Shown piece by piece: positions 7,877 to 15,555 of a stretch of DNA of 64,000 nucleotides. Origin of the DNA: UBA4582 sp038106185 (GTDB taxonomy: Bacteria; Pseudomonadota; Gammaproteobacteria; Pseudomonadales; Azotimanducaceae); the NCBI GenBank assembly GCA_038106185.1, contig JAYODE010000007.1, forward strand, positions 1 through 64,000, written 5' to 3'. The stretch's first letter is position 1, and every line of letters starts with the position of its first letter. A program made the translations under genes and the position numbers. Under the pieces are notes generated by a model. The model did not search any database. It saw only the letters and a program-made list of their open reading frames with translations, and was not told where the DNA came from.

Positions 7877-8809
7877 CTAGCGCTCGTCCTTAGTTGGTCT
7901 GTCTACCAAGCTGCCCAAGTCAAGATTTCCAAGCCAAGCTCGGTAATCGACAATATTCGCGGGTAAAATCACTCGAGCGTCTTGTAATCCTTTGATCGCC
8001 TCAATATACCGTTCGCTCAACTGCAATTTGAGAGCAGCACTGCCGCCCGGGCGATTCACCACCTCCGCCACCTTCTCTATGGACTCGGCGGTTGCTGCCG
8101 AAATTGACAGAATTTCCTGCGCATAACCCTGCGCCTCATTGATTCGCCGCTGCTTCTCGCCCTCAGAAATATTAATCAATTCAGCTTTCAGACCCTCAGA
8201 GCGATTAATTCGGCTTTGCTTGTCGCCTTCACTGGTTGCCATGATGGCGCGGCGTTCACGTTCGGCACTGACCTGCTTTTCCATTGCATTCCGTACCGTA
8301 CTGGGTGGTGTAATATTTTTAATTTCATACCGGTGAACCCTGATACCCCAGGCCTGCCCCGCCTGATCCAGCACTTCGACCACCTTGGCGCTGATAACGT
8401 CGCGTTCCTCAAAAGTTCGATCAAGATCCAGGGTACCAATAACCGAGCGCGTCGTGGTTTTAGCTAACTGCACCGCAGCATTGCGATATTCTACAATGCC
8501 ATAACTGGCCTTCACCGGGTCCCAGACAGACATATAGATCACACCATCAACGACGACCTTCACCTCATCGCCAGTGAAGCAATCCTGGGGTGGTACGTCG
8601 ATTGCTTCCTCGCGCAGGTCCTGCACAAAAGTCACCTTATCGATAAAGGGAATTAAGGCATGAAACCCCGCATCCAGCGTCTTGTGGTATCTGCCCAGAC
8701 GTTCAACAATATGCGCCGACTGGGTCGAGACCAGACGAATCGACTGGAACAATTGGACGATCAGCAGCAGAAAGATCGCGGCCCAGATTGCCATAACGAA
8801 CAGATCCAT
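7877..8809 (-). CDS. SPFH-domain membrane protein (stomatin/QmcA-like), second copy
   Basis: 310-residue protein with one N-terminal membrane helix, an SPFH/band-7 domain (about 25-190) and a C-terminal coiled coil with alternating Glu/Arg/Ala. SPFH proteins form large ring-like oligomers in membrane microdomains and usually partner with NfeD proteins. AGGAG lies 7 bases ahead of the start, and the gap to the upstream SPFH gene is 3 bases, so they are co-transcribed as nfeD-spfh-spfh. It is clearly paralogous to its neighbour (shared SPFH core, EGDKQSRINRSEG-type repeats). Confidence 0.88.
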   Translation of the reverse strand: MDLFVMAIWAAIFLLLIVQLFQSIRLVSTQSAHIVERLGRYHKTLDAGFHALIPFIDKVTFVQDLREEAIDVPPQDCFTGDEVKVVVDGVIYMSVWDPVKASYGIVEYRNAAVQLAKTTTRSVIGTLDLDRTFEERDVISAKVVEVLDQAGQAWGIRVHRYEIKNITPPSTVRNAMEKQVSAERERRAIMATSEGDKQSRINRSEGLKAELINISEGEKQRRINEAQGYAQEILSISAATAESIEKVAEVVNRPGGSAALKLQLSERYIEAIKGLQDARVILPANIVDYRAWLGNLDLGSLVDRPTKDER

Positions 8810-8812
8810 GCT

Positions 8813-9739
8813 TCAGCTCCTGCTGGTCGTTGGGTTAACCGTTTTCGACACTGTCTCAATGCCCTCAAAAAATCCCTGCATCTTCGCCAGCTCTGCCGGC
8901 ACGATGGACACATCCGCCTGCTTGAATAAATCAGCAACTTGATCAATGTAACTCTGCACCAGGCGCACATTCATCGCCTGTTCGCCACCGGGTTTCTCAA
9001 TCGCATCAGCGATCGCCTTCATACCTTCTGCAGTTGCGGCTGCCAGGATTGAAATTTCCTGCGCCCGACCGTCTGCCTCGTTGATGCGTTTCTGACGTTG
9101 CCCTTCGGATATATTGATTGCCTCCTGGCGTTCGCCTTGAGAAAGGTTGATGGTGGAGTCTCGGGCCGCGTTAGCCAGCGTGATCTCTGCACGCTTTTGC
9201 CGCTCGGCTTCCATTTGTTTTTCCAACACATCGATAACATTACTTGAAGGTGTAATATTCATCACTTCGTAGCGCATGACCTTAATACCCCAAGGTTCTG
9301 ACGCTCGATCAATTTCTTTTACGATGGTTTCGTTGAGGCGTTCACGCTCAGAAAAGGTTTCACTCAAAGAGAGCTTGCCCACCTCGGAACGCACAGTGGT
9401 CTGGGCGAGATTTTGGGCGGCAAACAGGAAATTTTCGATACCGTAGCTGGCCTTATAGGCATCCATCATCTTGATATACAGCAAGCCGTCCACCTCGATT
9501 TGAATATTGTCACGAGAAATGCAGCTTTGGTGCGGAATCTCCAGGCATTGTTCGCGGGTCTCATGCCGATAAGCGACCCTGTCGACAAAGGGAATGAGAA
9601 TATGCAGCCCTGGATTCATGACCTGCTTGAACTTGCCAAGCCGCTCAATGACGCAAGCCTCTCGCATTGGCACGATTAAAATCAGCTTGTAGCCGATAAA
9701 GCCCATCATCAGCAGCCCGAACGTAAGAATCGCAAGCAT
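8813..9739 (-). CDS. SPFH-domain membrane protein (stomatin/QmcA-like), first copy
   Basis: 308-residue paralogue of the next gene in the operon. A single N-terminal membrane helix is followed by an SPFH domain with the family segment ERLGKFKQVMNPGLHILIPF, then a coiled-coil tail containing INLSQGERQEAINISEGQ repeats. Duplication within an nfeD operon suggests a hetero-oligomeric membrane ring rather than two independent systems. The 45-bp gap to the upstream NfeD gene is largely filled by 14-bp tandem repeats. Confidence 0.88.
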   Translation of the reverse strand: MLAILTFGLLMMGFIGYKLILIVPMREACVIERLGKFKQVMNPGLHILIPFVDRVAYRHETREQCLEIPHQSCISRDNIQIEVDGLLYIKMMDAYKASYGIENFLFAAQNLAQTTVRSEVGKLSLSETFSERERLNETIVKEIDRASEPWGIKVMRYEVMNITPSSNVIDVLEKQMEAERQKRAEITLANAARDSTINLSQGERQEAINISEGQRQKRINEADGRAQEISILAAATAEGMKAIADAIEKPGGEQAMNVRLVQSYIDQVADLFKQADVSIVPAELAKMQGFFEGIETVSKTVNPTTSRS

Positions 9740-9761
9740 CGTTACAGCATCCTGTTTTAAA

Positions 9762-9803
9762 GAGTTGTTTTCAGCGAGTTGTTTTCAGCGAATTGTTCTC
9801 AAT
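9762..9803. repeat. tandem repeat, 14-bp unit x3
   Basis: Three units of GAGTTGTTTTCAGC, the third with four changes. The array runs across the stop codon of the NfeD gene (9785-9787), so the last codons of that gene are written in repeat sequence. Confidence 0.75.
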
Positions 9804-10270
9804 AGCTCATCGGCAGACTTGATCTCAGGTTGCACAATCATTGTCGTGTTTTCCCGCGAGACAATCTTCGCCTGACTGCCAGCTTCGATGACTACGTCAT
9901 GACTCAGCGCTCGCCAGTGTGTTCCACGAAACGCTACGACACCAGCTTGATGTCCCGGACCGATCGTCTCTATAACCCGCACGATCTGATTAACTTCATC
10001 AAGGCTTTCATCTGTATTGGCAACACTGGAGTCGCCCTCAAAAAAGCCTGACAAAAGACTTCGCAATAAGAGTATTAGCGTCAAAGAGGCGATAAAAAAC
10101 AGGGTCAGACTACCCACCCAGGTGGAAATGAAGCCCAACCACAAGGCGCCAGTGACCATTAGGCAGGCAATTCCAAGAAAAACCACAATGCCACCGGGAA
10201 TGATCAGTTCTGCAACCACCAGGGCACTTCCGGCAATCACCCAAAACAGCGAATTAACGAATAGATCCAT
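9785..10270 (-). CDS. NfeD-family membrane protein
   Basis: 161-residue protein with three to four N-terminal hydrophobic segments (about 5-75) and a C-terminal OB-fold domain (about 95-150: GVVAFRGTHWRALSHDVVIEAGSQAKIVSRENTTMIV). This is the short NfeD form without the serine-protease domain. NfeD partners with SPFH proteins, which are encoded immediately downstream. The 3' end overlaps a 14-bp tandem repeat. Confidence 0.9.
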   Translation of the reverse strand: MDLFVNSLFWVIAGSALVVAELIIPGGIVVFLGIACLMVTGALWLGFISTWVGSLTLFFIASLTLILLLRSLLSGFFEGDSSVANTDESLDEVNQIVRVIETIGPGHQAGVVAFRGTHWRALSHDVVIEAGSQAKIVSRENTTMIVQPEIKSADELLRTIR

Positions 10271-10422
10271 GACTCGATTGGACGCTTTCGAACCAAAAAG
10301 GTCAATCGGAAAATTCTCAACTCGCGTTTCATGCCTTGGTATCGGCGTTGCTGGTACCCGCGCCGAGAAGTACGCAATGAGCTCAAACTGGCGATTAACA
10401 GAGACAGCGCTTTCTAAAACTG

Positions 10423-10486
10423 ACTATTGATAAGACGGGATATTGATGAGACTGGATATTGATGAAACTGGATATTGATGAGACTG
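10423..10486. repeat. tandem repeat, 16-bp unit x4
   Basis: Four head-to-tail units of GATATTGATGAGACTG; units 2 and 4 are identical, unit 3 has one change and unit 1 is more diverged. It lies upstream of the nfeD operon and is the first of three unrelated arrays in the 10.27-10.95 kb gene-free stretch. Confidence 0.85.
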
Positions 10487-10532
10487 GGTCTTCCGAATTC
10501 ATCCTGGCCCGGCGCTTTCGCTGGCATGATCT

Positions 10533-10597
10533 GCGAAGCTATTTTGTGAAGCTATTTTGGGAGGCTATTCTGTGAAGCTGTTCTGCGAAGCTATTCA
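10533..10597. repeat. tandem repeat, 13-bp unit x5
   Basis: Five consecutive units of the type GTGAAGCTATTTT with 1-4 changes each. It begins 46 bp after the 16-bp array and is not derived from it. Confidence 0.8.
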
Positions 10598-10712
10598 GAG
10601 CGAGTCGCGGCAGATCCGAGTTTTTATGGTTGCTTAGTTATCAGCCTCCTGATCAAAGGCTAACACTTGATCCAAGGCTAAACCAATGGTTGCTGGAAGT
10701 ACTTCAAGATAG

Positions 10713-10956
10713 GAGCTTCAGTCCAGAGGCTTCAGTCCANNNNNNNNNNNNNNNNNNNNNNNNNNNNNNNNNNNNNNNNNNNNNNNNNNNNNNNNNNNNN
10801 NNNNNNNNNNNNNNNNNNNNNNNNNNNNNNNNNNNNNNNAGTCCAAGCTCTTCAAGTCAGGCTCCTCAGGTCAGGCTCTTCAGGTCAGGCTCTTCAACCC
10901 AAGCTCTTCAACCCAAGCTCTTCAACCCAAGCTCTTCAACCCAAGCTCTTCAACCT
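10713..10956. repeat. tandem repeat, 14-bp unit, interrupted by assembly gap
   Basis: Two units of the GAGGCTTCAGTCCA type precede a run of exactly 100 N (10740-10839). Eight units follow (10845-10956) that change from AGGCTCTTCAGGTC to AAGCTCTTCAACCC; the last five units are nearly identical. The true array length is unknown because the gap is a placeholder. It ends inside the 3' end of the small gene at 10950-11156. Confidence 0.9.
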
Positions 10957-11156
10957 AAAGATAACTCTTGCGAAGCCCTGCCGAATAAGCGGCGACAAGC
11001 GGAAGCATAATCAGAATCGTTAATCCAATTTCTCGGGCGACGCTGGTCAGCGACCGCATCTCGTGCCAGAAATTCAGGATTAAAGGGCACAAGTTCGCCA
11101 GACAGAACACCTTGCTCGTCAACGGTTCGATCCGACATCGGAATAAATATTTTCAT
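10950..11156 (-). CDS. hypothetical small protein
   Basis: 68-residue protein opening MKIFIPMSDRTVDEQGVLSG, which looks like a real conserved N-terminus, although I cannot name the family. The ATG at 11156 is preferred to an upstream codon at 11237 because the upstream extension is unlike the rest and GAGA precedes the internal ATG. The stop codon and last Gly codon are contributed by the final unit of the 14-bp array, so the natural C-terminus may have been altered by repeat growth. Confidence 0.5.
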   Translation of the reverse strand: MKIFIPMSDRTVDEQGVLSGELVPFNPEFLARDAVADQRRPRNWINDSDYASACRRLFGRASQELSLG

Positions 11157-11468
11157 ATGAAATCTCGTCTTCTCGCGTAGTTTGTCTTCATGAGTCGCAG
11201 TTTGGGCGGCGACTTTTATCGCAACATTGAAACACAAAAGAGCTTCAGTAGTGCGCTAAAGATAGTGAAGGAGTAGCTGAAGATCATGGAGAAGCTATGG
11301 ACAAATCGCCTGCAGACACCCGTTAATCTCGTCGATAGCCAGGAATGCTATTTTCGCTCGCCTTTACCGCACTTTTACGTCACCTTTCATTCGAGCGGGC
11401 AAATCAGGGAAATACTTCCTGTTTTCGATGTCATACAATAGATTAATCGTCGCAATGAAGGAACCGTC
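11157..11468. other. intergenic region ahead of the two-component system
   Basis: About 310 bases separate two outward-facing genes, so promoters for both should lie here. A possible -10 (TACAAT, 11434-11439) lies ahead of the response regulator, but no convincing -35 was found. No coding frame, hairpin or array is evident. Confidence 0.3.
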
Positions 11469-12167
11469 ATGACCAAGCGTATCGTCATAGTCGAAGATGA
11501 CCCTGACCAACGCAGCAATTACGTCGATGCGATAACCAAGAAGGGTTATGCCGTAACTGCATACAGCAATCGTCGAGAAGCACTCAGCGGCTTCGAGCAG
11601 GAATTACCCGATCTCGCCATTCTGGATATTATTCTTGGCGATGAAGTGGATGCCGGCTTTGAGATTTGTCGCGATCTGATCTCGCGATCTGCATCCTTAC
11701 CAGTGATTTTTCTCACCGAACGGATTGATGAAATCGACAAGATCAGTGGCCTGCGTCTCGGCGCATGGGATTATCTGCCGAAACCCATCTCGCTCGACTA
11801 TCTTGCAGAACGCATCAGCTCTTTGTTGCGCATTCATGAAGCGCGAGGTCAGTACAATCAGGGATCATCCAGTGCGAAACTGGTTGGCGATATGTCCATT
11901 GACCAGGAGGCGCTGTTGGTTTCCTGGAAAAATCAACCCATCAACCTTTCTGGCACTGAGTTTCGTATGCTCGCCAAACTGGTTCGCGTACCAGGACATG
12001 CTGTTTCCTATGACACATTGATGAATGCGACGATGCAGAGCCTGGTAACCAACAACACCATCAACACTCATATGCGCAATATTCGCAAAAAGTTCGAGAG
12101 CATTGATCCGGGATTTAATTGCATCAAAAGCGAGTATGGCTTCGGCTATCGTTGGTCAGCAAAGTAG
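11469..12167 (+). CDS. pdsR: OmpR-type response regulator, PdsR-like
   Basis: 232-residue response regulator. The receiver domain (1-115) has acidic residues at 10-11, phosphoacceptor Asp53 in LAILDIILGDEVDAGFE, Thr83 and Lys105; a winged-helix DNA-binding domain follows (about 135-230). The wording DIILGDEVDAGFEICRDL with FLTERIDEIDKISGLRLGAWDYLPK closely resembles the regulator of the proteobacterial dedicated sortase system, and the adjacent kinase fits too. It would control transcription in response to the partner kinase. The stop is 22 bases before the kinase start, so they form an operon. No sortase or sortase substrate is in view. Confidence 0.75.
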   Translation: MTKRIVIVEDDPDQRSNYVDAITKKGYAVTAYSNRREALSGFEQELPDLAILDIILGDEVDAGFEICRDLISRSASLPVIFLTERIDEIDKISGLRLGAWDYLPKPISLDYLAERISSLLRIHEARGQYNQGSSSAKLVGDMSIDQEALLVSWKNQPINLSGTEFRMLAKLVRVPGHAVSYDTLMNATMQSLVTNNTINTHMRNIRKKFESIDPGFNCIKSEYGFGYRWSAK

Positions 12168-12189
12168 AAGATCTCGCGGGTAACCCTAG

Positions 12190-14361
12190 ATGACAACGAC
12201 AGTATTCCGAGGGCCGCGGCTGGCAACAAAGCTTTTTTTCCTCATGAGCCTGGCATTGGTGATCATTCCCTGGTTCAGCTACTTGTACCTGAAAGAAATG
12301 GAAAGCTTTCTGGTTGACGGTCAGGCCAATGCACAGCTACTGACAGCCGAGGGCATCTCTACCCTGCTTAACGGTCGACCCGACCTGTTCTATGAACTGC
12401 CACTCTCACCCGAGGGCTATGAACAGCTTTATGCTCACCCCTTGACGACGCCTATTCGTATTGATGGCAAAAATAATGATTGGGAGGAAGTGCTTAATTA
12501 CAATGTCAGCTTTGGCGCACTGGAACCTTTCGAGAGCACCGAGGCTGCGCCCAACCAGTTTTACCTGGTGCTTGGCGAACACAACGACCAGGTCTACGCA
12601 CTGGTTCAGGTGAGCGACGACAAGTTGGTGTTCCGCGACCGCAACATTCTTCGCCTGGATCTCTCGGATCACATCCGCATCACATTCACAGGTCAGTCAG
12701 GTGAAGTGCGAAAATTAGTTATAACCATGACAGAGCCAGGTGTCACAACGGCTTATGCGATGGACGACGACTGGCGCTATGCTATTCAGGGCGTCGCTGA
12801 AAATCGAGTTCAGGGATTCATGACAGAGACGGCCGACGGCTACGCCATCGAATTCAGGATACCACTGGCGTTACTGGGCTCGACCAAGCACTTTGGTCTG
12901 GCCGTGGTCGACGTTGACAGTCCGGAAACCCGCGCGATCCAATCGATTACGGGAACTCTGCCCTCGGCTGGGCGCGAGGCTTTCGGTCTGGTGCTGCTCA
13001 AGTCTCCTGAGGTCCTTCGAATCATTGAGGGTCTTGGGTACTCCGGTGCCAATATTCAGGTCATAGATGCGCAGCGCCGAGTCAGAGCCGAGGTCGGATC
13101 CTATGACGCCCAACCAGCACAAGCGCCCAAGTCGACTACGCTCGCCTGGTATAAAAAAGTGCCTCTGGTGATCAGCCAGATTTTGGATCAGACCTACAGC
13201 CTGATCGATATGGGATTACGGGACAGGTCTGACTTATCGGATGACAGTGTTATTCGAGACTCATTGGCGGGCAAAGCCAGCTTTCAGCGTCGCTATACGC
13301 TGGAAGAAGGCGAAACCATCATCGCTGGCTACCCCATCATTGCCCAGAATAAGACGATTGGCGCAGTCGTTCTGAAACAAAACACCGACCGCATTCTCGA
13401 GTTGCGCCGGGATGGGTTGGACCGAATTATCAATTTCTCGATCCTTTCCCTTTTTATCTTTGCGGCGCTGATTCTCGCCTTTTCAGTACACCTGACTCGG
13501 CGGATCCGTAAGCTCGGGGTCGAGGCGACCAATGCAATCGACAAATATGGTCGACTGAAAACTAATCAACTGCGCAGCGAAACCAATGCCGGCGACGAAA
13601 TCGGTGATTTAGCAAGAAGTATTTCGAGCATGATCGCGCGCCTGCATCAGCACAATCAATTTCTTGAGAATATGCCCCGCACATTGCGCCACGAGATCAA
13701 TAACCCTCTCAACACCCTGAGCACCTCATTGCAAAATCTGGCCACAGAGACGACAGAATCCGGCAAGAAAAAATATCTGGAGAGCGCCAAACGAGGGGTC
13801 AACCGCATAGGCCTGATCGTTCAAAACCTGGCTGATGCCGCCAGCCTCGAAGATGCACTGGCCGCTGAAGAATTTGAGGTGATAGACCTGCAAATGTTGG
13901 TGGAAAACTATATCAGCAATTGTAGGACCGCCCACCCAAACCGAATATTTGAGTATCGTGGCACCCAGCGAGCAGTCCTGAGCGAGGTGTCCGACTATCG
14001 CATTGAACAATTGCTGGATAAATTGATTGATAACGCAATCGACTTTTCTGAAGTCAACAGCACCATCACTGTCGGGCTAACGAAAGAGATCGATACCCTG
14101 ATGCTGTTCGTCACCAATCACGGCCCGCTGATACCAAACGATATGCTCGACAACATTTTTGACTCAATGGTTTCAGCGCGACTCTCAAATACTGACAACC
14201 GCTTGCATTTCGGCATTGGCTTGTATGTCGTCAGAATTATCGCGAAACACCATGGCGGTAGCGTTAAAGCCATGAACCTGCTCAGCGGCAATGGCGTCAC
14301 CATTCAGGTTACGCTGCCACTGTACAAACCTGCCGGCCAGGTCGATGAGTCACTGGACTGA
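12190..14361 (+). CDS. pdsS: membrane sensor histidine kinase, PdsS-like
   Basis: 723-residue inner-membrane kinase. TM1 is at about 15-35. A long periplasmic part holds a CBM9-like segment (about 85-240, opening PIRIDGKNNDWEEVLNY), TM2 is at about 413-436, then come HAMP, HisKA with His501 in LRHEINNPLN, and an ATPase domain with Asn615 and the G2 box HFGIGLY (about 673-679). The G1 box is degenerate (NHGP in place of DNGPG). A CBM9-like sensor in a kinase paired with this type of regulator matches the dedicated-sortase-system kinase. The ligand is unknown; the fold suggests a sugar or surface polymer. Confidence 0.75.
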   Translation: MTTTVFRGPRLATKLFFLMSLALVIIPWFSYLYLKEMESFLVDGQANAQLLTAEGISTLLNGRPDLFYELPLSPEGYEQLYAHPLTTPIRIDGKNNDWEEVLNYNVSFGALEPFESTEAAPNQFYLVLGEHNDQVYALVQVSDDKLVFRDRNILRLDLSDHIRITFTGQSGEVRKLVITMTEPGVTTAYAMDDDWRYAIQGVAENRVQGFMTETADGYAIEFRIPLALLGSTKHFGLAVVDVDSPETRAIQSITGTLPSAGREAFGLVLLKSPEVLRIIEGLGYSGANIQVIDAQRRVRAEVGSYDAQPAQAPKSTTLAWYKKVPLVISQILDQTYSLIDMGLRDRSDLSDDSVIRDSLAGKASFQRRYTLEEGETIIAGYPIIAQNKTIGAVVLKQNTDRILELRRDGLDRIINFSILSLFIFAALILAFSVHLTRRIRKLGVEATNAIDKYGRLKTNQLRSETNAGDEIGDLARSISSMIARLHQHNQFLENMPRTLRHEINNPLNTLSTSLQNLATETTESGKKKYLESAKRGVNRIGLIVQNLADAASLEDALAAEEFEVIDLQMLVENYISNCRTAHPNRIFEYRGTQRAVLSEVSDYRIEQLLDKLIDNAIDFSEVNSTITVGLTKEIDTLMLFVTNHGPLIPNDMLDNIFDSMVSARLSNTDNRLHFGIGLYVVRIIAKHHGGSVKAMNLLSGNGVTIQVTLPLYKPAGQVDESLD

Positions 14362-14453
14362 CGGCGGTGTCGGCGTATTTTGGCCCTGGCGCTATTCTGT
14401 AAGGTCCTGCAACGCAATTTTCAAAGGCTCTTGGCCTAAACAATACTCGGCAT

Positions 14454-14477
14454 CTATATAAAAAATAATCGATATAG
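14454..14477. promoter_or_regulatory. operator 1 upstream of sahR-ahcY
   Basis: CTATATA and GATATAG form an inverted repeat across a 10-base spacer. It has the same architecture as operator 2 at 14504-14527 and is centred exactly 50 bp from it. This layout is expected for a dimeric ArsR-family regulator acting on its own operon. Confidence 0.6.
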
Positions 14478-14503
14478 GTGGTCTCGTCGATGAAGTCTTG
14501 ATA

Positions 14504-14527
14504 CTATATCGATCTAAATTGATATAG
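14504..14527. promoter_or_regulatory. operator 2 upstream of sahR-ahcY
   Basis: CTATATC and GATATAG are perfect inverted repeats across a 10-base spacer. The site ends 8 bases before the GTG start, so a bound protein would block transcription or initiation. Confidence 0.68.
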
Positions 14528-14535
14528 CTAGTCCA

Positions 14536-15555
14536 GTGAACGCATCTATTGATCCCCATACGCCCGTAGACTCGACTCTACTGCTGACCTTTTGCAAGGC
14601 TACGGCAGAAACCTTGCGTCTGGATATTTTAAGGGTCTTGAGCGCAGAGTCCTTTGGGGTTCTCGAGCTTTGCCACATCTTCGCGACACCCCAGCCGGGT
14701 ATGAGTCACCACCTCAAGGTACTCGCTAGTGCAGGATTGGTCGCTACTCGGCGAGAAGGCAATACCATCTTCTATAGGCGCGCGATCATACCCAGTGGCA
14801 GCCCATTGCGCGCACTCACTGAGGCCCTTTATGCCACGATAGACCGAGTCGCACTGGCGGCCGAAGTCTTTGATCGAGCGGTTGAGATCCATGCGGAGCG
14901 GGCCGAACGATCCCGGCAATTTTTCAGCCGCAATGCTGAGGGTTTGAGACAACATCAAAACCAGATCGCTGAATTCGAATATTACGCGAGCAGTATTAAT
15001 GACTTGCTGGACAGTGAACCACTGAGTATCTCCAGTCGTGTACTGGAAGTTGGACCCGGTGATTCCGAACTGATCAACGCCCTCGCAACGCGCTTCGAGC
15101 ACATCACGGCTATCGACAACTCTGAGGCCATGCTGGATCGCGCTCAGACGGTCCTAGATCCTGAGTTACACCACAAGGTCAAGTTTATTCACGCCGACAT
15201 TGATCAAGTTGCTCAGCTTCAGCACAGGTGCTACGAACTGGTCGTGCTGAATATGGTCCTGCACCACATGGCATCTCCTGCAGCACTGTTTACCAGCGTC
15301 GGAAAATTACTGACGCCTGGCGGCTTTTTGCTCATTGTGGACCTATGTCCCCACGATCAGGACTGGGCTCGTGACACCTGCGGTGATCTATGGCTGGGCT
15401 TTGAGCCCAGCGATCTCGACAGCTGGGCTCAAGACGCCAGGCTGATTCGCGGCCAAGGTATCTACCTTGGCCTTAAAAACGGTTTTCAAATTCAGGCTCG
15501 CCTGTTCTATCAACCCGATCAATCCCTAACTTCCATTGACAGTGAGGCAATATGA
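14536..15555 (+). CDS. sahR: ArsR-family regulator fused to SAM methyltransferase domain (SahR-like)
   Basis: 339-residue fusion. An ArsR-type winged helix (about 15-95, with GMSHHLKVLASAGLVATRRE) is followed by a class I methyltransferase fold (about 150-320, motif I VLEVGPGDSELI near 169). It overlaps ahcY by 4 bases (ATGA), so regulator and SAH hydrolase are translationally coupled. ArsR regulators tied to ahcY are known as SahR; they sense S-adenosylhomocysteine and control the methionine/SAM cycle. The methyltransferase-like domain probably serves as the SAH sensor, but catalysis cannot be excluded. The start is a GTG at 14536 just behind a palindromic operator and without an obvious ribosome-binding site. 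Confidence 0.78.
   Translation: MNASIDPHTPVDSTLLLTFCKATAETLRLDILRVLSAESFGVLELCHIFATPQPGMSHHLKVLASAGLVATRREGNTIFYRRAIIPSGSPLRALTEALYATIDRVALAAEVFDRAVEIHAERAERSRQFFSRNAEGLRQHQNQIAEFEYYASSINDLLDSEPLSISSRVLEVGPGDSELINALATRFEHITAIDNSEAMLDRAQTVLDPELHHKVKFIHADIDQVAQLQHRCYELVVLNMVLHHMASPAALFTSVGKLLTPGGFLLIVDLCPHDQDWARDTCGDLWLGFEPSDLDSWAQDARLIRGQGIYLGLKNGFQIQARLFYQPDQSLTSIDSEAI

Noticed and set aside
10630..11010. Plus-strand open frame running through the 10.7 kb array and gap
   Set aside because: Consists of repeat units and N, without start signals, and the period of 14 would cycle frames in a coding sequence.
14362..14535. SAH riboswitch ahead of ahcY
   Set aside because: The region is AT-rich, explained by two palindromic operators, and ahcY is preceded by the regulator gene with a 4-base overlap. 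No riboswitch core was recognised.
14629..15102. Minus-strand 157-codon open frame opposite the ArsR-methyltransferase gene
   Set aside because: Antisense shadow of a gene with clear domains on the plus strand.
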